Shown here piece by piece: positions 1 to 13,100 of a stretch of 20,981 nt of DNA. The number at the start of each line of letters is the position of its first letter. The first letter of the stretch is position 1. The stretch comes from Oscillospiraceae bacterium (lineage in GTDB: Bacteria; Bacillota; Clostridia; Oscillospirales; Acutalibacteraceae). The stretch is taken from positions 1-20,981 of the forward strand of contig JAQXLO010000064.1 in the NCBI GenBank assembly GCA_029012165.1, in the 5' to 3' direction. A program made the position numbers and the translations under genes. The notes below the pieces were generated by a model that did no database searches, had not been told where the DNA came from, and saw only the letters and a list, made by a program, of their open reading frames with translations.

Positions 1-1
1 G

Positions 2-1141
2 GGTACGGATTCCAACAAAGGGATCTTTGTAAAGGGTGCCAGAAAATTCGTCGGCTTTATCGCCGGACAGAATCGTAAAATAATCGAGGACTGCACCGTG
101 TCCGGTATGCGTGTGCTGGCCTACGGCTCCAACGATTCCGATTCGGAAATTGCCGGCAGCGGAATGACGGCAAAATATATCGGCGGCATTGCCGGCCGCA
201 ACAATGTTCGTGCAAACAAAACCGGCGCGGACGGCTCTATTGCAAACTGCTCCGTCACGTTCTCTTACGGCGCAGATATTCTCTTCGGCGACATGGTCGG
301 CGGCATCACCGGCTCCAACGCCGGCAAAATTACTTCGTCACAGGTAAACGGTACCTGCACCTCCTATGGCTCTGTTCCCAGCGAAGCAGCCGCCAATATT
401 TTTGGTACAGGTCGATTCGGCGGCGTTGCCGGCGTCAATGCAGGGTCTATCGAATCCTGCGGTACCTATGATTTGGGCTTCTGCTTCTCCAAGAATGATT
501 CCTCCAACATTTTCGGCGGTATCGCCGGTTCCAACTCCGGCACAATAACGGCCTGCGTAGCCTCGGGCAATGTGAATATCAACGGTTCCACCGGTGCCTC
601 GACAGGCGGTATTGCCGGCAGCGCTGCGTCGGGCACGACGGTTTCCGGCTGTTATGCATTGATGCATTTTTCTGCACAAACCGGCAACAGCGGTGCTGTT
701 CTCGGTAAGGGCGGTACACTCGGTCTGCTTGGCCGCAACAATTACTGGATCTCTTCCGTGAGCAATATGATTTTCCCCGTGCCGGGCGATGGGGTCGGCG
801 TCAACGATCTCACCACATCTCTTTCTGTTATCAATGTCCCTGTCGGCACATCGGGCATCGAGATCAAAACAACCGACATTTCCAACACATGGTCCGGGAA
901 TGCGGATGCTAAGGTGCGTGTGGACACGTCCATGGAGGCCTCCTGCAGCAATTCCGTGATCTTTGTTTCCCAAACGAGCAGCAGCTTCCTCATTCAGTCC
1001 GTTTCAAACGGGGAGTTTGGTGACTTTTACTACTATGGCACGGTCAATCTGTCGGAGATCGGTGTCGGTGCATCCGGCAAAAATGTGACTGTCCGACTTT
1101 CTGCACCTGTTTTGGTGTCCACCTCTACGGACAGCAAGGCG
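2..1141 (+). repeat. GLUG module 1 (5'-truncated)
   Basis: GLUG turns are visible at about 50 (FVGFIAGQN), 182 (GGIAGRN), 299 (GGITGSN), 419 (GGVAGVN), 515 (GGIAGSN) and 605 (GGIAGSA). They are closed by GLLGRNNYW near 728. The rest, about 770-1141, is a serine- and valine-rich beta linker without GLUG turns. The module entry lies outside the window. Confidence 0.8.
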
Positions 1142-4100
1142 GGTACGGATCGTTTCCATCCGATCGTGCTGACCACCTATGAGCAGTTGAAGTTTATCCG
1201 GTATGCCCCGAATGCCCACTATAAACTGGGTACGGATATTACTGTCGGCTCCGACTGGTCTGCCGTTTCCTTTGGCGGCACATTGGACGGCGACGGCTAC
1301 AGCTTGACCATTTCCCAGACACTGTTCGACAATGTCATCGGCTCCAGAGGCGATGGTGCAGATGTTGAGGGCTGGGAGACGGACTCCGCAAACCTTTCCA
1401 CCGGATATATTAAAAATTTGAATATTATTGCCGGGGCAAGAGTCACCGGCGCTGTATTCCATACGGTCAGCAACGCAACTCTGGAGGGCGTCACTTATTC
1501 GGCGCCGGATGAGGGCGGCTACACAGTAATCAACACTGCTGCAGGCGGTGCGCTGGTCTCTGTGCTCAACGGCAACGTGTACATGAGCGGGTGCTATGTG
1601 TCTGCAAAGGTTAACGTGACGGCTTCTTCCTCCAACGGAATCGGCGCATTGATCGGTCGCATCTCTGCGGACAATGTGGTGATTGACAACTGCGGTTCCG
1701 CATCGGCTATGCTTCTTTCCGGCGGCAACCTGAGCAAAGTCGGCGGTTTGGTCGGTTATGTAGCCGGTGTGTCCGGCGTGGCAAAATTCAGCAACTGCTA
1801 TGCATCCGGATCTGTCTATGCAGAAAGCGAATTTGCAAGTTTTGCACCGTACATTATGTTCGGTGCAATGGATTCCTCTGTCAGTACTTCTTCTGTGACC
1901 GACTGCTATTACAGTGTTGCCGAAGAATCCGTATCCGGCGGTACCGTTGCCAAGAAGGCGGCGCCGTTCACCAACGGAATCAAGGAACTAAGCTTTGATG
2001 ACGGCGCATACAATGTGGCGACATCGGGAACCACGACGGTTCAATTAAATATGCCCTCCACATTGAGTGCTTGCTCTGCGCTCGATGCGTCTGATTTTAC
2101 CTTTGTTTTCGGTTCTTCCGAAATTGAGCTTGCTGAAGAACCCACAGCCAGCGGTAATGTACTGACTTTTGTCGTCCAGAAGGAGGCTTCTGCCGGCAGT
2201 GAGTACAGTGTACCCCTCACCGTTACGCAAACATCCACAGGCTTGAAAGCGTCGGTCACTTTGCGCAGCGGTCTGCGTTTGGTGAACGATGGGGAAGCCG
2301 ATTACTATGAAATCTATACAAAAGCGGATTTGCAGCAGGTGATTGGCTGGCTGCGTCAGACGAATGCGAGCACCAAGGTTTACGGCACCATAACCGCAGG
2401 CACGATGCGCAGCGCCAACTTTAAGCTCTGCGCCGATATTGATATGTCCGGCGTGACGCTCAGCAGCACTTCTAAGTGGATGTGCAATGTGGTCGGCATG
2501 GCTTTCCGCGGCAGTTTTGTGGGTAAGGAGAAGTCTGACGGCACGAAGTATACTATCAGCAATCTGGTGATCAACGGCGGCACAACCTGCGGCGTGGGTT
2601 TGTTCGGCTATGCGCAGGGTGCGACCTTCCGCAATTTCCGTTTGGATGGATTCACTGTCACAGGCTCCTCCAGTACGGGCGCATTGCTCGGCGTAGCGGA
2701 TGTCACATCATTGTCCACTGCCGGTGCAGGTAACGGTACAACGACGGTCTGCTCCTTCAGCGATATTGAAATCACCAATTGTGAAATGATCTCCAGAAGA
2801 ACAGGTTCTGCAACACCGGCGATCACAAACCTTTCCGATATGGGTACCCTTTGCGGTTCTCTTTGGAGTACAAGTACGAGCAAAAACTATGAGATTACCA
2901 ATATCTATGTTTCTGATTGTATTCTGCGTCCGTATTCGGACAGCACCCAGACGCTCAAATCGAATGCAGTGGGCGGTCTGATCGGCGAAATGCGCGCAAA
3001 AAATACCTTGAACATCGGCAGCGCAGACACACCTGATTCTGTGGTGATCAACAATGTGAACATCACAGGTAATACCTTCATCGGCGGCGTTCTCGGTAAG
3101 GCAGGCGGTCTTCCTGTGGCTGCAGGCTTTGTGGGAACTTTTGCGACTACATACAATGTCGGTAAAATCAATATGCAAAATGTCACCGTGCAGGGTGGTT
3201 CCACCATCTCTGCCGGCTCGGGAACATCCGGCGGTGTATGCGGCGGCCTGATCGGCAGCGAGTGTGTGTCTGTCGGCGGTCTGACGGTTCAAAATTGTAC
3301 GTTTAAAGATTCTGAAGTTATCAGCAACTGCCTGATTACCAACAGCTATGTTTACGGCAATATCGGTATGTGCGGCGGCATTGCCGGCTATGCATCCGGT
3401 GTGATCGACGGCTGTAAGCTTGTGAACAGCAAGGTCACAGCAGGTATCGCCGGCGGTATTCTCGGCAGAACAGCGAGAAAGGCCAACAACACAACTTCTT
3501 CCAATGTAACGATTACAAATTGCTATATTTTAGATGGTTCTGAAATTCGAGACAACGAGGGCAACAGCCCTGCCGCAGAGTTGGGCGGCATCATCAGTTC
3601 CGCATACTTTGCCACGGTAACCATCCGCAACTGCGGTATCGGCCGTGATGTGAAGATTCATGAGTACTGCGATGCATCCGGCACTTCGACCGGTAAAGTC
3701 ATGTATGCCGGCGGCATTATGGCTACGGCACAGGTTTCGGAGGACGACTCCTATGTCACCATGGTCGAAGCCAACAAATACAGAGTCACGGTGGAGAACT
3801 GTACTGTCAGCGGCAAAGTGGAGTCACTGGTGGCTGTGACCAGCTCCGGAGTTGGCGGTGTGGTTGCTTTTAGCAATATTCCGCCCGCTTATCTCAAGAT
3901 CGACGACTGCGCAGTGGATGGTGAACTTAACAATAACAACTCCATGACCGGCGGTATCATGGCTATGTATACCGCAACGGATTCCGGAACGGATGTGGTG
4001 ATCAACTGTACAGTAGCAGCTTCGATCAACAAGAACACGCCGGTGACCACGACACTCAAGACCACAAAGCTTATCTGCTCCTTCGGCGATATCACCTTTG

Positions 4101-7100
4101 CAGATTCTTGGGTCAACGATCCGACTACCATTTTCCATGACAATATCTACTCCAGCTATCCCGAGGATGCATTGCCCTACGGTTTTTCTGATGGCGGTCT
4201 GCAGTCTCTGGAGGGGACAGCGCTGTATTCGGCGCTGGAGGCGACATATACGGATGTCAACAAACCCAACGGCATGTATTTGGATGGACTGACGGAGAGC
4301 TTCGTCATTGACGGCAGTGTGGAAAATCCGAAGGATATGCAGATCACCAATGTGTCCTCTTATGTTGGGTATACATCGGATTCCCGTCTGAGCCCGAAAT
4401 TGACCAACAGCAGCAGTGAAAAATGCTACGGCGGCTGGTATTCCATGGCAAACGGTCTTTTGACAGTGTCCAATGTTATCCTCGGCGGCACAAGCTATTA
4501 CGAAAAGGTTTCCTCTGATGCGGCGAACGCTCTGCTTGTCGTGTCGGATGAGAGCACTGCGGCTTCCGGACAGATTTGCCTTTCCGATGTACAGCCGGCC
4601 AACTTTGAGTGCAAGGTTGGCGACTATGTGGCGCTCCAAGACAATACCTCCGGCAATACCGTATTGACGCTTACTGCATTGAAGGAAGCACCCGCAACCA
4701 GCATCGGCACGGAGTATATTGTTAACGGACACACAGTGCCCGGAACGCAGGAGCCCGTTTTGCTGAAAGTCTATATTCCCGTGTCCTGCACCAATATTAT
4801 GCAGCTTCCTTTGGATGGCGAAGGTACGCAGGAAAGTCCTTTCCTGATCAAGACAAAGGATGATTTGAACTCTATCCGCAACCGTGACATGAGTGCATGC
4901 TATGCTTTGGCGGCCGATATCGAATTTGTCAGCGAGGATTTTGAGGAAGGCAAGGATTTCTTTAATAACAATCTGAAATTCATTCCCATCGGTTATGACA
5001 TTGAGACAGGCAGCGTCACACCGTTCACGGGTTCTTTCACCTGTGAATATGGCGGAACTTTGTACTATCTCGGCGGTATCGAAATTGCCGCTTCCTCTGA
5101 CTGTACAGGCTTGTTTGCTTCGGCCGAAAATGCCACATTCTCCAATATTTATTTGGATAAGTTCAAAGTGGATACCACCGGCAGCTGCGCCGGTGCGCTG
5201 GTGGGTGTAGCGCAAAACACCGTATTTTCTGATATTGAAATTTACAATACGGATATCACCGCATCTGTCTATGCCGGTTCTCTGGCGGCTTATGTTAAGG
5301 ATACCACGGTCAGCACTGTCCATGCGGAGAAGATCTCTGTGACAAAGGCCAATTATGTCGGCGGACTCTTTGGTCACGCTGCCTCTTTCTCTGCGGCAGA
5401 CAGTACCTCCATTCAGAATGTCACCATGGTTTCGGTAACGGTTTCTTCCAAGACCGATCTTGCGACCAATATCGCCGCAGGGGTTGTGGGAGAATTCTCC
5501 GGTACTATGACAAATGTATCGCTCAGCAAAGGCACCGTCAGCGGACCTATTGCTTCTGGCGTGATCGGCTACGCTGAGCAGGACGGCGCCTACTATCGCA
5601 AAGCAACTGCGGACGATTCCAATACTTTGACCGTCATCGCCAACACAGCCGATGTGACGGAAGGAACGATTCGTGCCGTGCAGGTTACGCCCTGCTTCGG
5701 CGGCATTGCGCCTGCGGTGGGAGATCAGGTGGTACTTGTTTCCTCCACGCTCACAGAGAAGAATGTTACCCTGACCAACCTTTCGGTGGATGGCAGCTGC
5801 TCGATTTCCAGTGCTATCGCCAGTGCCTCTACGGGTGCGGCCGGCATTCTTGCCAAGGTTCGCCACAGCACGGAGGAGGACAACTACGACATTCTTCCCG
5901 TTAACCTGGTTTTGGACAATTGTTCTGTCGGCAAAAATGTATCCGTCAGCGCCTATGTCTATGCAGGCGGTTTAGTCGGCAATGTGGATATGCACGCACG
6001 CGGCACCGTAACAATTCGCAATTCCAGCAGCTTTGCGTCTGTCGATGCACGAGATGCGAGTTCTGCCAGCCCGCTGAAGGGTACGGCGGCTTCCATTGTG
6101 GCGCACATTGCGGATCTTTCCCTTTTGACGATTGATCACTGCAATGCCGGCGGAAAGGTCACTGCGGCCATTGCGGCCGGCGGTGTGATCGGTCTTGCGG
6201 ATACGACGAAGCTGGAGACGGCTAAATCCATCGTAACCAATACGACTGTTTCTGCCCCGTTGAATTTCAATATGGACGACTCCACGAAGGGTCTCGTGAT
6301 CGGCAGTGTGGCTACCTCTATTTTGCCTGCTGATTTTTCCACAACCCCCTTTACCAACATCTACTATTCCAGCTATCAGGTTTACGGCACGGTGACAGTT
6401 ACTTCCGACGAAGCACACTCCGTGTACGCCGATACTGTCTGCGACTTGCAAACCAATACATTTTACCGTACCAAAGCGGGCAAGCTGAGCACCTCTCTGC
6501 CCCTTTCCGGCGACACGGTCAAGCTGGTTCTTGCGGATGAGGATATTGTTTTCAATGCCCTTGCATCCGGTGCGGTGACCGGAACATACAAAAACTTTAC
6601 TACCGTCTCCGATGTTGCCTTTACATTGGATACCATTTATTCTTATAATGCGGACAATAAGGTGCTGTTCACCTGGAACAGTGACGAGAGCGCTCTTGTA
6701 AAGAACGCGGAGGTCAACGGTTCCGGCACAGCTGTCTTTGCGTATAGCAACGGCATCGAAATCGGATTCACCGTTTTGTCCCTGAACATTGATGGTGAAG
6801 GCTCGGAGGATTCTCCGTTTATTATCACGGAGATCTCGCATCTGGACGTGATGAAGTCACTGAGCAACTATCACTACCGTTTGGGCGCAACGCTTGACTT
6901 CAGCACCACGGAGGGCGAACAGTGGGTATCCGAATGGAACACCTCCTTTAAAAATGTTAATTTCAGCGGCACGTTTACCGGAACGCCGGATCAGAGCTAT
7001 GCGATTGAAAACCTGACTCTGCAGTCCACAACGGGCGATGTCGGCTTCTTCAGAGAGCTGAGCGGTACAGTGGATGGCATCGTGTTTACGAATTGTACTT

Positions 7101-10100
7101 TCACATCTGCGACAGAGGGCAGCAATGCAGGCGTCGTGGCGGCAGTCAGCAGTGGAACCATCAGCAACGTGACGGTTTCCGAATGCACTGTCAGCGCCCC
7201 GTCTCATGTGGGTGCAGTGGTCGGTGTCTCTCTGGGTACTGTCAGCGGCTGCACTGTGGCAAACAATACCACTGTCGGTACCGCAACGGTAGGCGAAACG
7301 ACCATTACCGCCCATTGCGCAGGCGGTGTAGCCGGTGCGGCGCTTCAGGTCTCTGACTGTACGGTTCGCGGAACGACTGTCACGGCGACAGATATGGCTG
7401 GCGGTGTTGTCGGCGGCAACTTGGAGATCAGTGAAGCCTCTGCGTTGGGTGTGGAGGTTTCCAAGCTGAACACGACGGTGATCCGCAACTGCAATGCTTC
7501 CGACGTGACCGTCACTTCCAACTATTATTCCGGCGGCATTTTCGGCAAGGCTGAGGCGGGCGATTCCGATCATTACAGAAGCATTTCCATCACCGACTCT
7601 ACCGTTGATGCGGAGCCCACCGATCAGAGCAGACTGTACGGTGTATCCTCTGTGATTACGGCAGACAACAGCTATATGCCGCAAGCCGGCTATGGTGTAT
7701 ATGCAGGCGGTATGCTGGGTGGTCTCGAGGCCTATTACAATGGATTTGTGATCAACGGCTGTGCCTCTTATGGTTCGATCGTAGCCCATGGTCCCCACAG
7801 ATCCTCTACTGCCAACTATTTCTACGGCAGTGCAGGCGCCATGTTCGGCGGTACTGTTGTCAGCAATTTCTATCATCTGTCTGAATCTGTCCGTGTGAAC
7901 GGCGTCAATGTTCCGACCAACAAATTTTCCATCGTCAACAACGTCTGCGGCGGCGAGATTCAGTCTACCCATTACGCAGGCGGTATCGCCGGGCGTTTCC
8001 TGAGCACGCCTTCTTCGCAGCAAACTTACGGCTTCGTCAAGGGCGATCTGATGTCCGGCAACGTCATCAGCGCCGTCTTTACGGAGATCGAGCCCTATGT
8101 CAAAAATGAATCCATCACCTCTGCGCTTTCCAGAAAAGGCTTCGGCATTATGCTCGGTATCGGTGCAAACAATATCTTTAACGGTACCACATCCACCGAA
8201 TGTCTTACCAGCAACTTCTATTCCTCCGACGTGACGAAGCAGGGTGTTATGGCAGGTCTTTCTGCCTTCGGTACCTACTCGCTGACCGGTGTGACCGCTA
8301 TGACCGGCTGTGTGTTGTATGACGTGGCGACCGGAACGGACGGCAAGTCTTTCTTGGTCAAAAACCGTTACCTTGAAGACGGCGTATTGGGTGAATACAG
8401 CGACTTTGAAGAAAATGTCAACGGCTGCCGCTACTTCGAGACGGATGCCGAAAATGTCTATCCGAAACCCGTTATGGTTTCCTTTGCTATGGGCAATAAC
8501 GCAGTCAGTGCGGATCTTGGTCTGCAGGGGAGTATGGAACCTGTATACAGTGTGAATGACACTGTGGTGCGCCAGCTCCAGCTCAAGCGCCTCACCGCCG
8601 AGTTTACCGGCTCCAGCTGCTATGCGTGTGAGAAAATCGACCTTACCTACTCTTTCACGGACGAGAATAACGTCACCGTCACGGAAGATCGTTATGCAGC
8701 AAACCTTACTGTTTACGAGGCGAATTGCACGCATCAGCCTGAATTGGTTGCCGATCTCGGCTATGGCCTGAAGATCTATTTGACCATCAGCCCGGACGGT
8801 CAGCGCAGACCGGACGGTAAGCCGAACAATCCGTTTATCATCGACAGTGAAGATGCGTTCGTGGACTACTTCTTTGGTCTCACGGCTAAGAACAGCACCA
8901 ACAACGCTTATCTGTCCAAGTACTACAGACAGACTGTGGATCTGGATTTTGCCCTGATCATCAGCAAGATCGAGTCCCAGAATCCCGATGAAGCACGCGC
9001 TGTGGTGTTCTCTCCCATCGGCGTGGATCAGAACACACCCTTTACCGGCGGCTATGACGGCGGCGGCTACAGAATCAGCGGATTTACTTACTCCGCAGCC
9101 TCTGAGCATGTGGGTCTGTTCGGCTATGTGGCAGATGACGTTTCTGCAAACAACGGACTGCGACTGGAGAATATCCATATCGAGCTTGCCGACGCAGGCG
9201 TGTCCGGCGGCACCAACACGGGCGGTTTGGTTGGTACCTATACCTCCAACGAGACCATCACCAACTGCTCCGTTGTCTACGGTGTGGTGACGGGCGTGAC
9301 CAATGTTGGCGGTCTGGTCGGTTCTATGTGCGACACGGACAAAGTCGGCGGCACGGTGAAGCCCTCTTTGGATGGCTGCTTTACCTCCACGAGTGTTCGA
9401 ACCACTTCGGCGGACAGTGACTATCTGTCGGTGGCGGTCGGCGGCATTGTGGGATTCCAGAATGTTGTCCATTCCTCCCGCCTCACGTCCTTCTATAACT
9501 GCTTCTCTTCCTCCGATGTGGTGGGTCCGTACTTTACCGGCGGCTTCATCGGCATGGTGGGTACCGGCGAAATCGAGCTGAAAGATTGCTCCAACACGGC
9601 AACAGTCACCTCGAACCGTCAGCTGAACGGTAACACGACAAGCAATACGTCGCTGATGGTCGGCTACAAGAAGACGGCGTCCGGCGGTGTTACCGGCGCA
9701 GGCACGACCTATGTGACGGCCAACAACGTCTTTGTAGGCGGTACCAATGCAACAGAGTATAACTACACGATACCCAACGGTTCCATTTATTCCTATTATT
9801 ATCCCGTTCTGTTCGGTATGGTTCCGCTCAAGAGTGGCGGAAACGGCATCTACTATGACGCCACGTCTTTGGGCAGAATCTCGGTTCCCACCGGTGTGGA
9901 CACCAATACGGACTTCCTCACCATCCAGGGAGAACTGAAAACCTTGAATGGTTCGGATTCCTCCCGTTCCAGCACCTTCCACCCGATGACCACTTCGGCG
10001 TTGACATCTGTTTCCTTTACGGATCTGGGAGATAACTGGGTTGCTTCGGATGGGGATCTGTACCCGTATCTGAAGGTGGGCGCCATGTTCAACGACACCT

Positions 10101-13100
10101 ATTCCGATATGTTCGCCAAACTTTGCGCCATGCCCGTATTCATGGATTCCCGTGAAGCGGACGACATCTCTGCGGACAGACTGTACACCGGTATCACCTA
10201 TCCGTCCATGATCTCGGCCAAGGTGGATGGCAACAACCTTTCCATCAAGTCCTCCGAGTTCTCTTCCACCACCGATACCCAGGCGTATCCGGATGGCTAT
10301 GATGCAAAGCTGTACGGTCAGATCACGGCGGACAATGCCGGAAACTATACCGGCAATTCCGACAAAACAAAGAAGGATCTGCTGTTCAAGGCAGACTGTG
10401 ATTTGAACAAGGAGGGCGCTGAGCCGAACTTCTATTCCATTCTGCGCAACTCCTACCTCAACTGCGGCGACAGCTCCGTTTCCAGAGATGAAAAATCCCC
10501 GGCGGTCACATTGACCATCGGCAACTACACTCGAGACAACGGTACGGAGAATGTGACCATCGAGCTGCACCGTGATGTGCGTATCCCGCTGCGCGGCGAC
10601 AGCAGAGCGGTTTATATCGCCACGGAACGCCAGCTGCGTGCGATCATGAACTCCATGAGCTCCGGCAAGGTGGACAGCACAGCGGACACCAAGTTCTACA
10701 ACGCTTACAGCGGTGCGCTGGAAAAGGATGTCCACATCTGCGCCGATATCGACATGAGCGAAGAATCCTTCATTCCCATCAGTGGTTATGTGGGCGCAGA
10801 TGGTCAGGGTACGTTTGACGGCGGCAACTGCTACATCAACAAGCTGACCATCAGCAAGATCGGCACGCCCAATGTCGGCATGTTTGATACGCTGAACACC
10901 GGCTCTCCCAAACTGTCCAACATCATTCTGAAAAATGTCAACATCACCGGCGGTAACTACACAGGCGCTCTGGTCGGCGTCATTACCAACAGCAACGTGC
11001 TCATCAACAACTGTATGGTGATCACCGATGACACCCAGGGAGTCTATAAGGTCTCGGGCGATGACTATGTCGGCGGTCTGTTTGGCTATATCACCGGCTG
11101 TTCCGTCGGTTACGAAAAGACCGGCTACGATGCGGCGTTCACGCCCAAGCAGGTGAGCGGCGCCAGCGTCGATGTGGAGGGCGCAAACCATGTGGGCGGC
11201 TTCGCAGGAGCGATTAAGGATGCCAACGTTTCCAACTGCTTCGCCAAGGGCAACGTTTCCAGAAAGTCCGGCGGTACAGTGCCCAACGCCGGCGAAATGG
11301 CTGTGGGCGGCTTCGTGGGCTACGCTATGAAGAGCGGCACCCAGAAAGGTACGATCCAATATTCCTTCGCTTCCGGCAATGTCACAGCCGACTTCGGTAC
11401 GATTCGTTCGGCAGGTACAAGCGATCTGAACATTGGCATCGGCGGCTTCGCAGGCGTTACGGACATTCCCGTTCTCAACTGCTTCGCCAGCGGCGATGTA
11501 CATTCTGCGGTCAGCGGCGACTACACGGTTGGCTCGCAGATTTACCACGGCGTCGGTGGTCTGGTCGGTTTCAGCAAGACGCAGAGTGTGACCAACTGCT
11601 ACTCCAGTTCCATTGTCACCTATGATCCGCGTTCCATTCCGGATTCCACGCTCTTTGTGGCGGCAGTCGGCGGTGTGGTGGGCTACTCCAACGTTTCTGT
11701 TTCCCAGGCTTATTCCTCCGGCAGTGTCATTTCTTACACCGGCTCTGCGACAGGCAGCGGCAGGGTGTACAACGGCGGTGTGGTCGGCTATGCCAGCAGC
11801 GCAGATCATGTCTACTTTGACAAGTGGACCAACAACATTCAGGATCTCCATGCTGTCGGCAACATGACAGACAGCACCTATGTGGGCAGCTTCACCACGG
11901 ATGAATTCTGCAATGGTACGCTGCTCACTGCGAGCGAGGGTTACCTTTCCGATGCGGTATGGGGCTGCGACACGAGCGCCAACTCCAATACCTATCCGTA
12001 TCTGCTCTCCTTCTGCGAATCCACGGCTTCGGACTATGTCCGCTATCCTGCCGTTCTGTCCGTTGTGGCTGTTCGTCCGAACGACCGTGACGAGGCTGTC
12101 AAGCAGGGTATCGGTTACAGCATGGCGCTGACCGTGCCCAATTCGCTGAAGATGGCGTATATCGAAGACGGCGTGACCACCATGAGAACGTATAAGCTGG
12201 CATGGGATTCCGGCTTAGCCAATACGAACGACGGCAGCGGTCTGATCGTCTACGGCGACAATACCATTGCACCGATCCGTACAAAGAATATCGGTCAGGA
12301 TCTGTGCATCGTGATGTGGGTGGAAAGCTTCTCTCTGGACAACGAGGACGGCACGACCACCGTCGTCACCGGCTGCTATGAAAAGTCCAACCGCTTCAAC
12401 TCGAATGCTTCGGAGGTCGTGGCGGACGATGTGACCATTGCGGACAGCGCCAAGCAGATCCATGTTTCCGACGTAAAGGATTTCGGTAAGGGCGACTACA
12501 CACCGTCCATCGGTGACTACATCGTGACCCAGAGCTTCAAGGAATACGGCACAAGAACCGTGCGCAAGTTCTTCTTGGATATGCGTGGTACCGAGGAGCA
12601 CCCCTATATGATCTCCAGCGCCCGTGATCTGCAGCATATCGGCTTTAAGGTCGTGGATGGAGTGATCACCAACGAGTTGAACGACCTCGACCTTTATCCT
12701 GACCTGTATGCACAGTGGTATTCTCCTCTGGATGCCGACGGGAACAACATGGAGGGCACGGTCTACTTCAAGTTCATCACCAACGTGGATATGACCAAGA
12801 AGGTCGTGGTGCAGGACGGCGTTGCCACGACAGCACCCAACGATGAGCCTTTCCTTTCCATCCCCTCTATGGTGGGCAATAACTACAACGGCATCGCCTT
12901 CAGCGGCATTGTATTGGACGGCGATGACTACGCTGTGGATAATTTCAGTGCGGATTCTGCGTTTATCACGACATTGGATGCGGATTCCACCATCCAAAAT
13001 CTGATTTTCAACAATACAGTTCTCTCTGCAGAGGGCGACATTGCGCTGATCGGTACCAATAAGGGTACAGTGGATGGCATGATGGTTCTGTCCGATGTGG

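Noticed and set aside
98..100. ATG at 98 as the start of the giant protein
   Set aside because: The same frame is open to base 2 and codes for another GLUG-like turn (FVGFIAGQN) upstream. The gene runs off the window.
6481..6530. LPLSGDT-like stretch as a sortase signal
   Set aside because: It is internal, not followed by a hydrophobic segment and basic tail, and differs from LPxTG.
6857..11851. Open frame of 1664 codons on the minus strand inside the giant gene (also 3824-5866 and 12215-15823)
   Set aside because: All lie in exact codon register opposite the + frame and are explained by absence of TTA, CTA and TCA codons. Their products are Arg/His/Cys-rich low-sense sequence without recognisable domains or ribosome sites.
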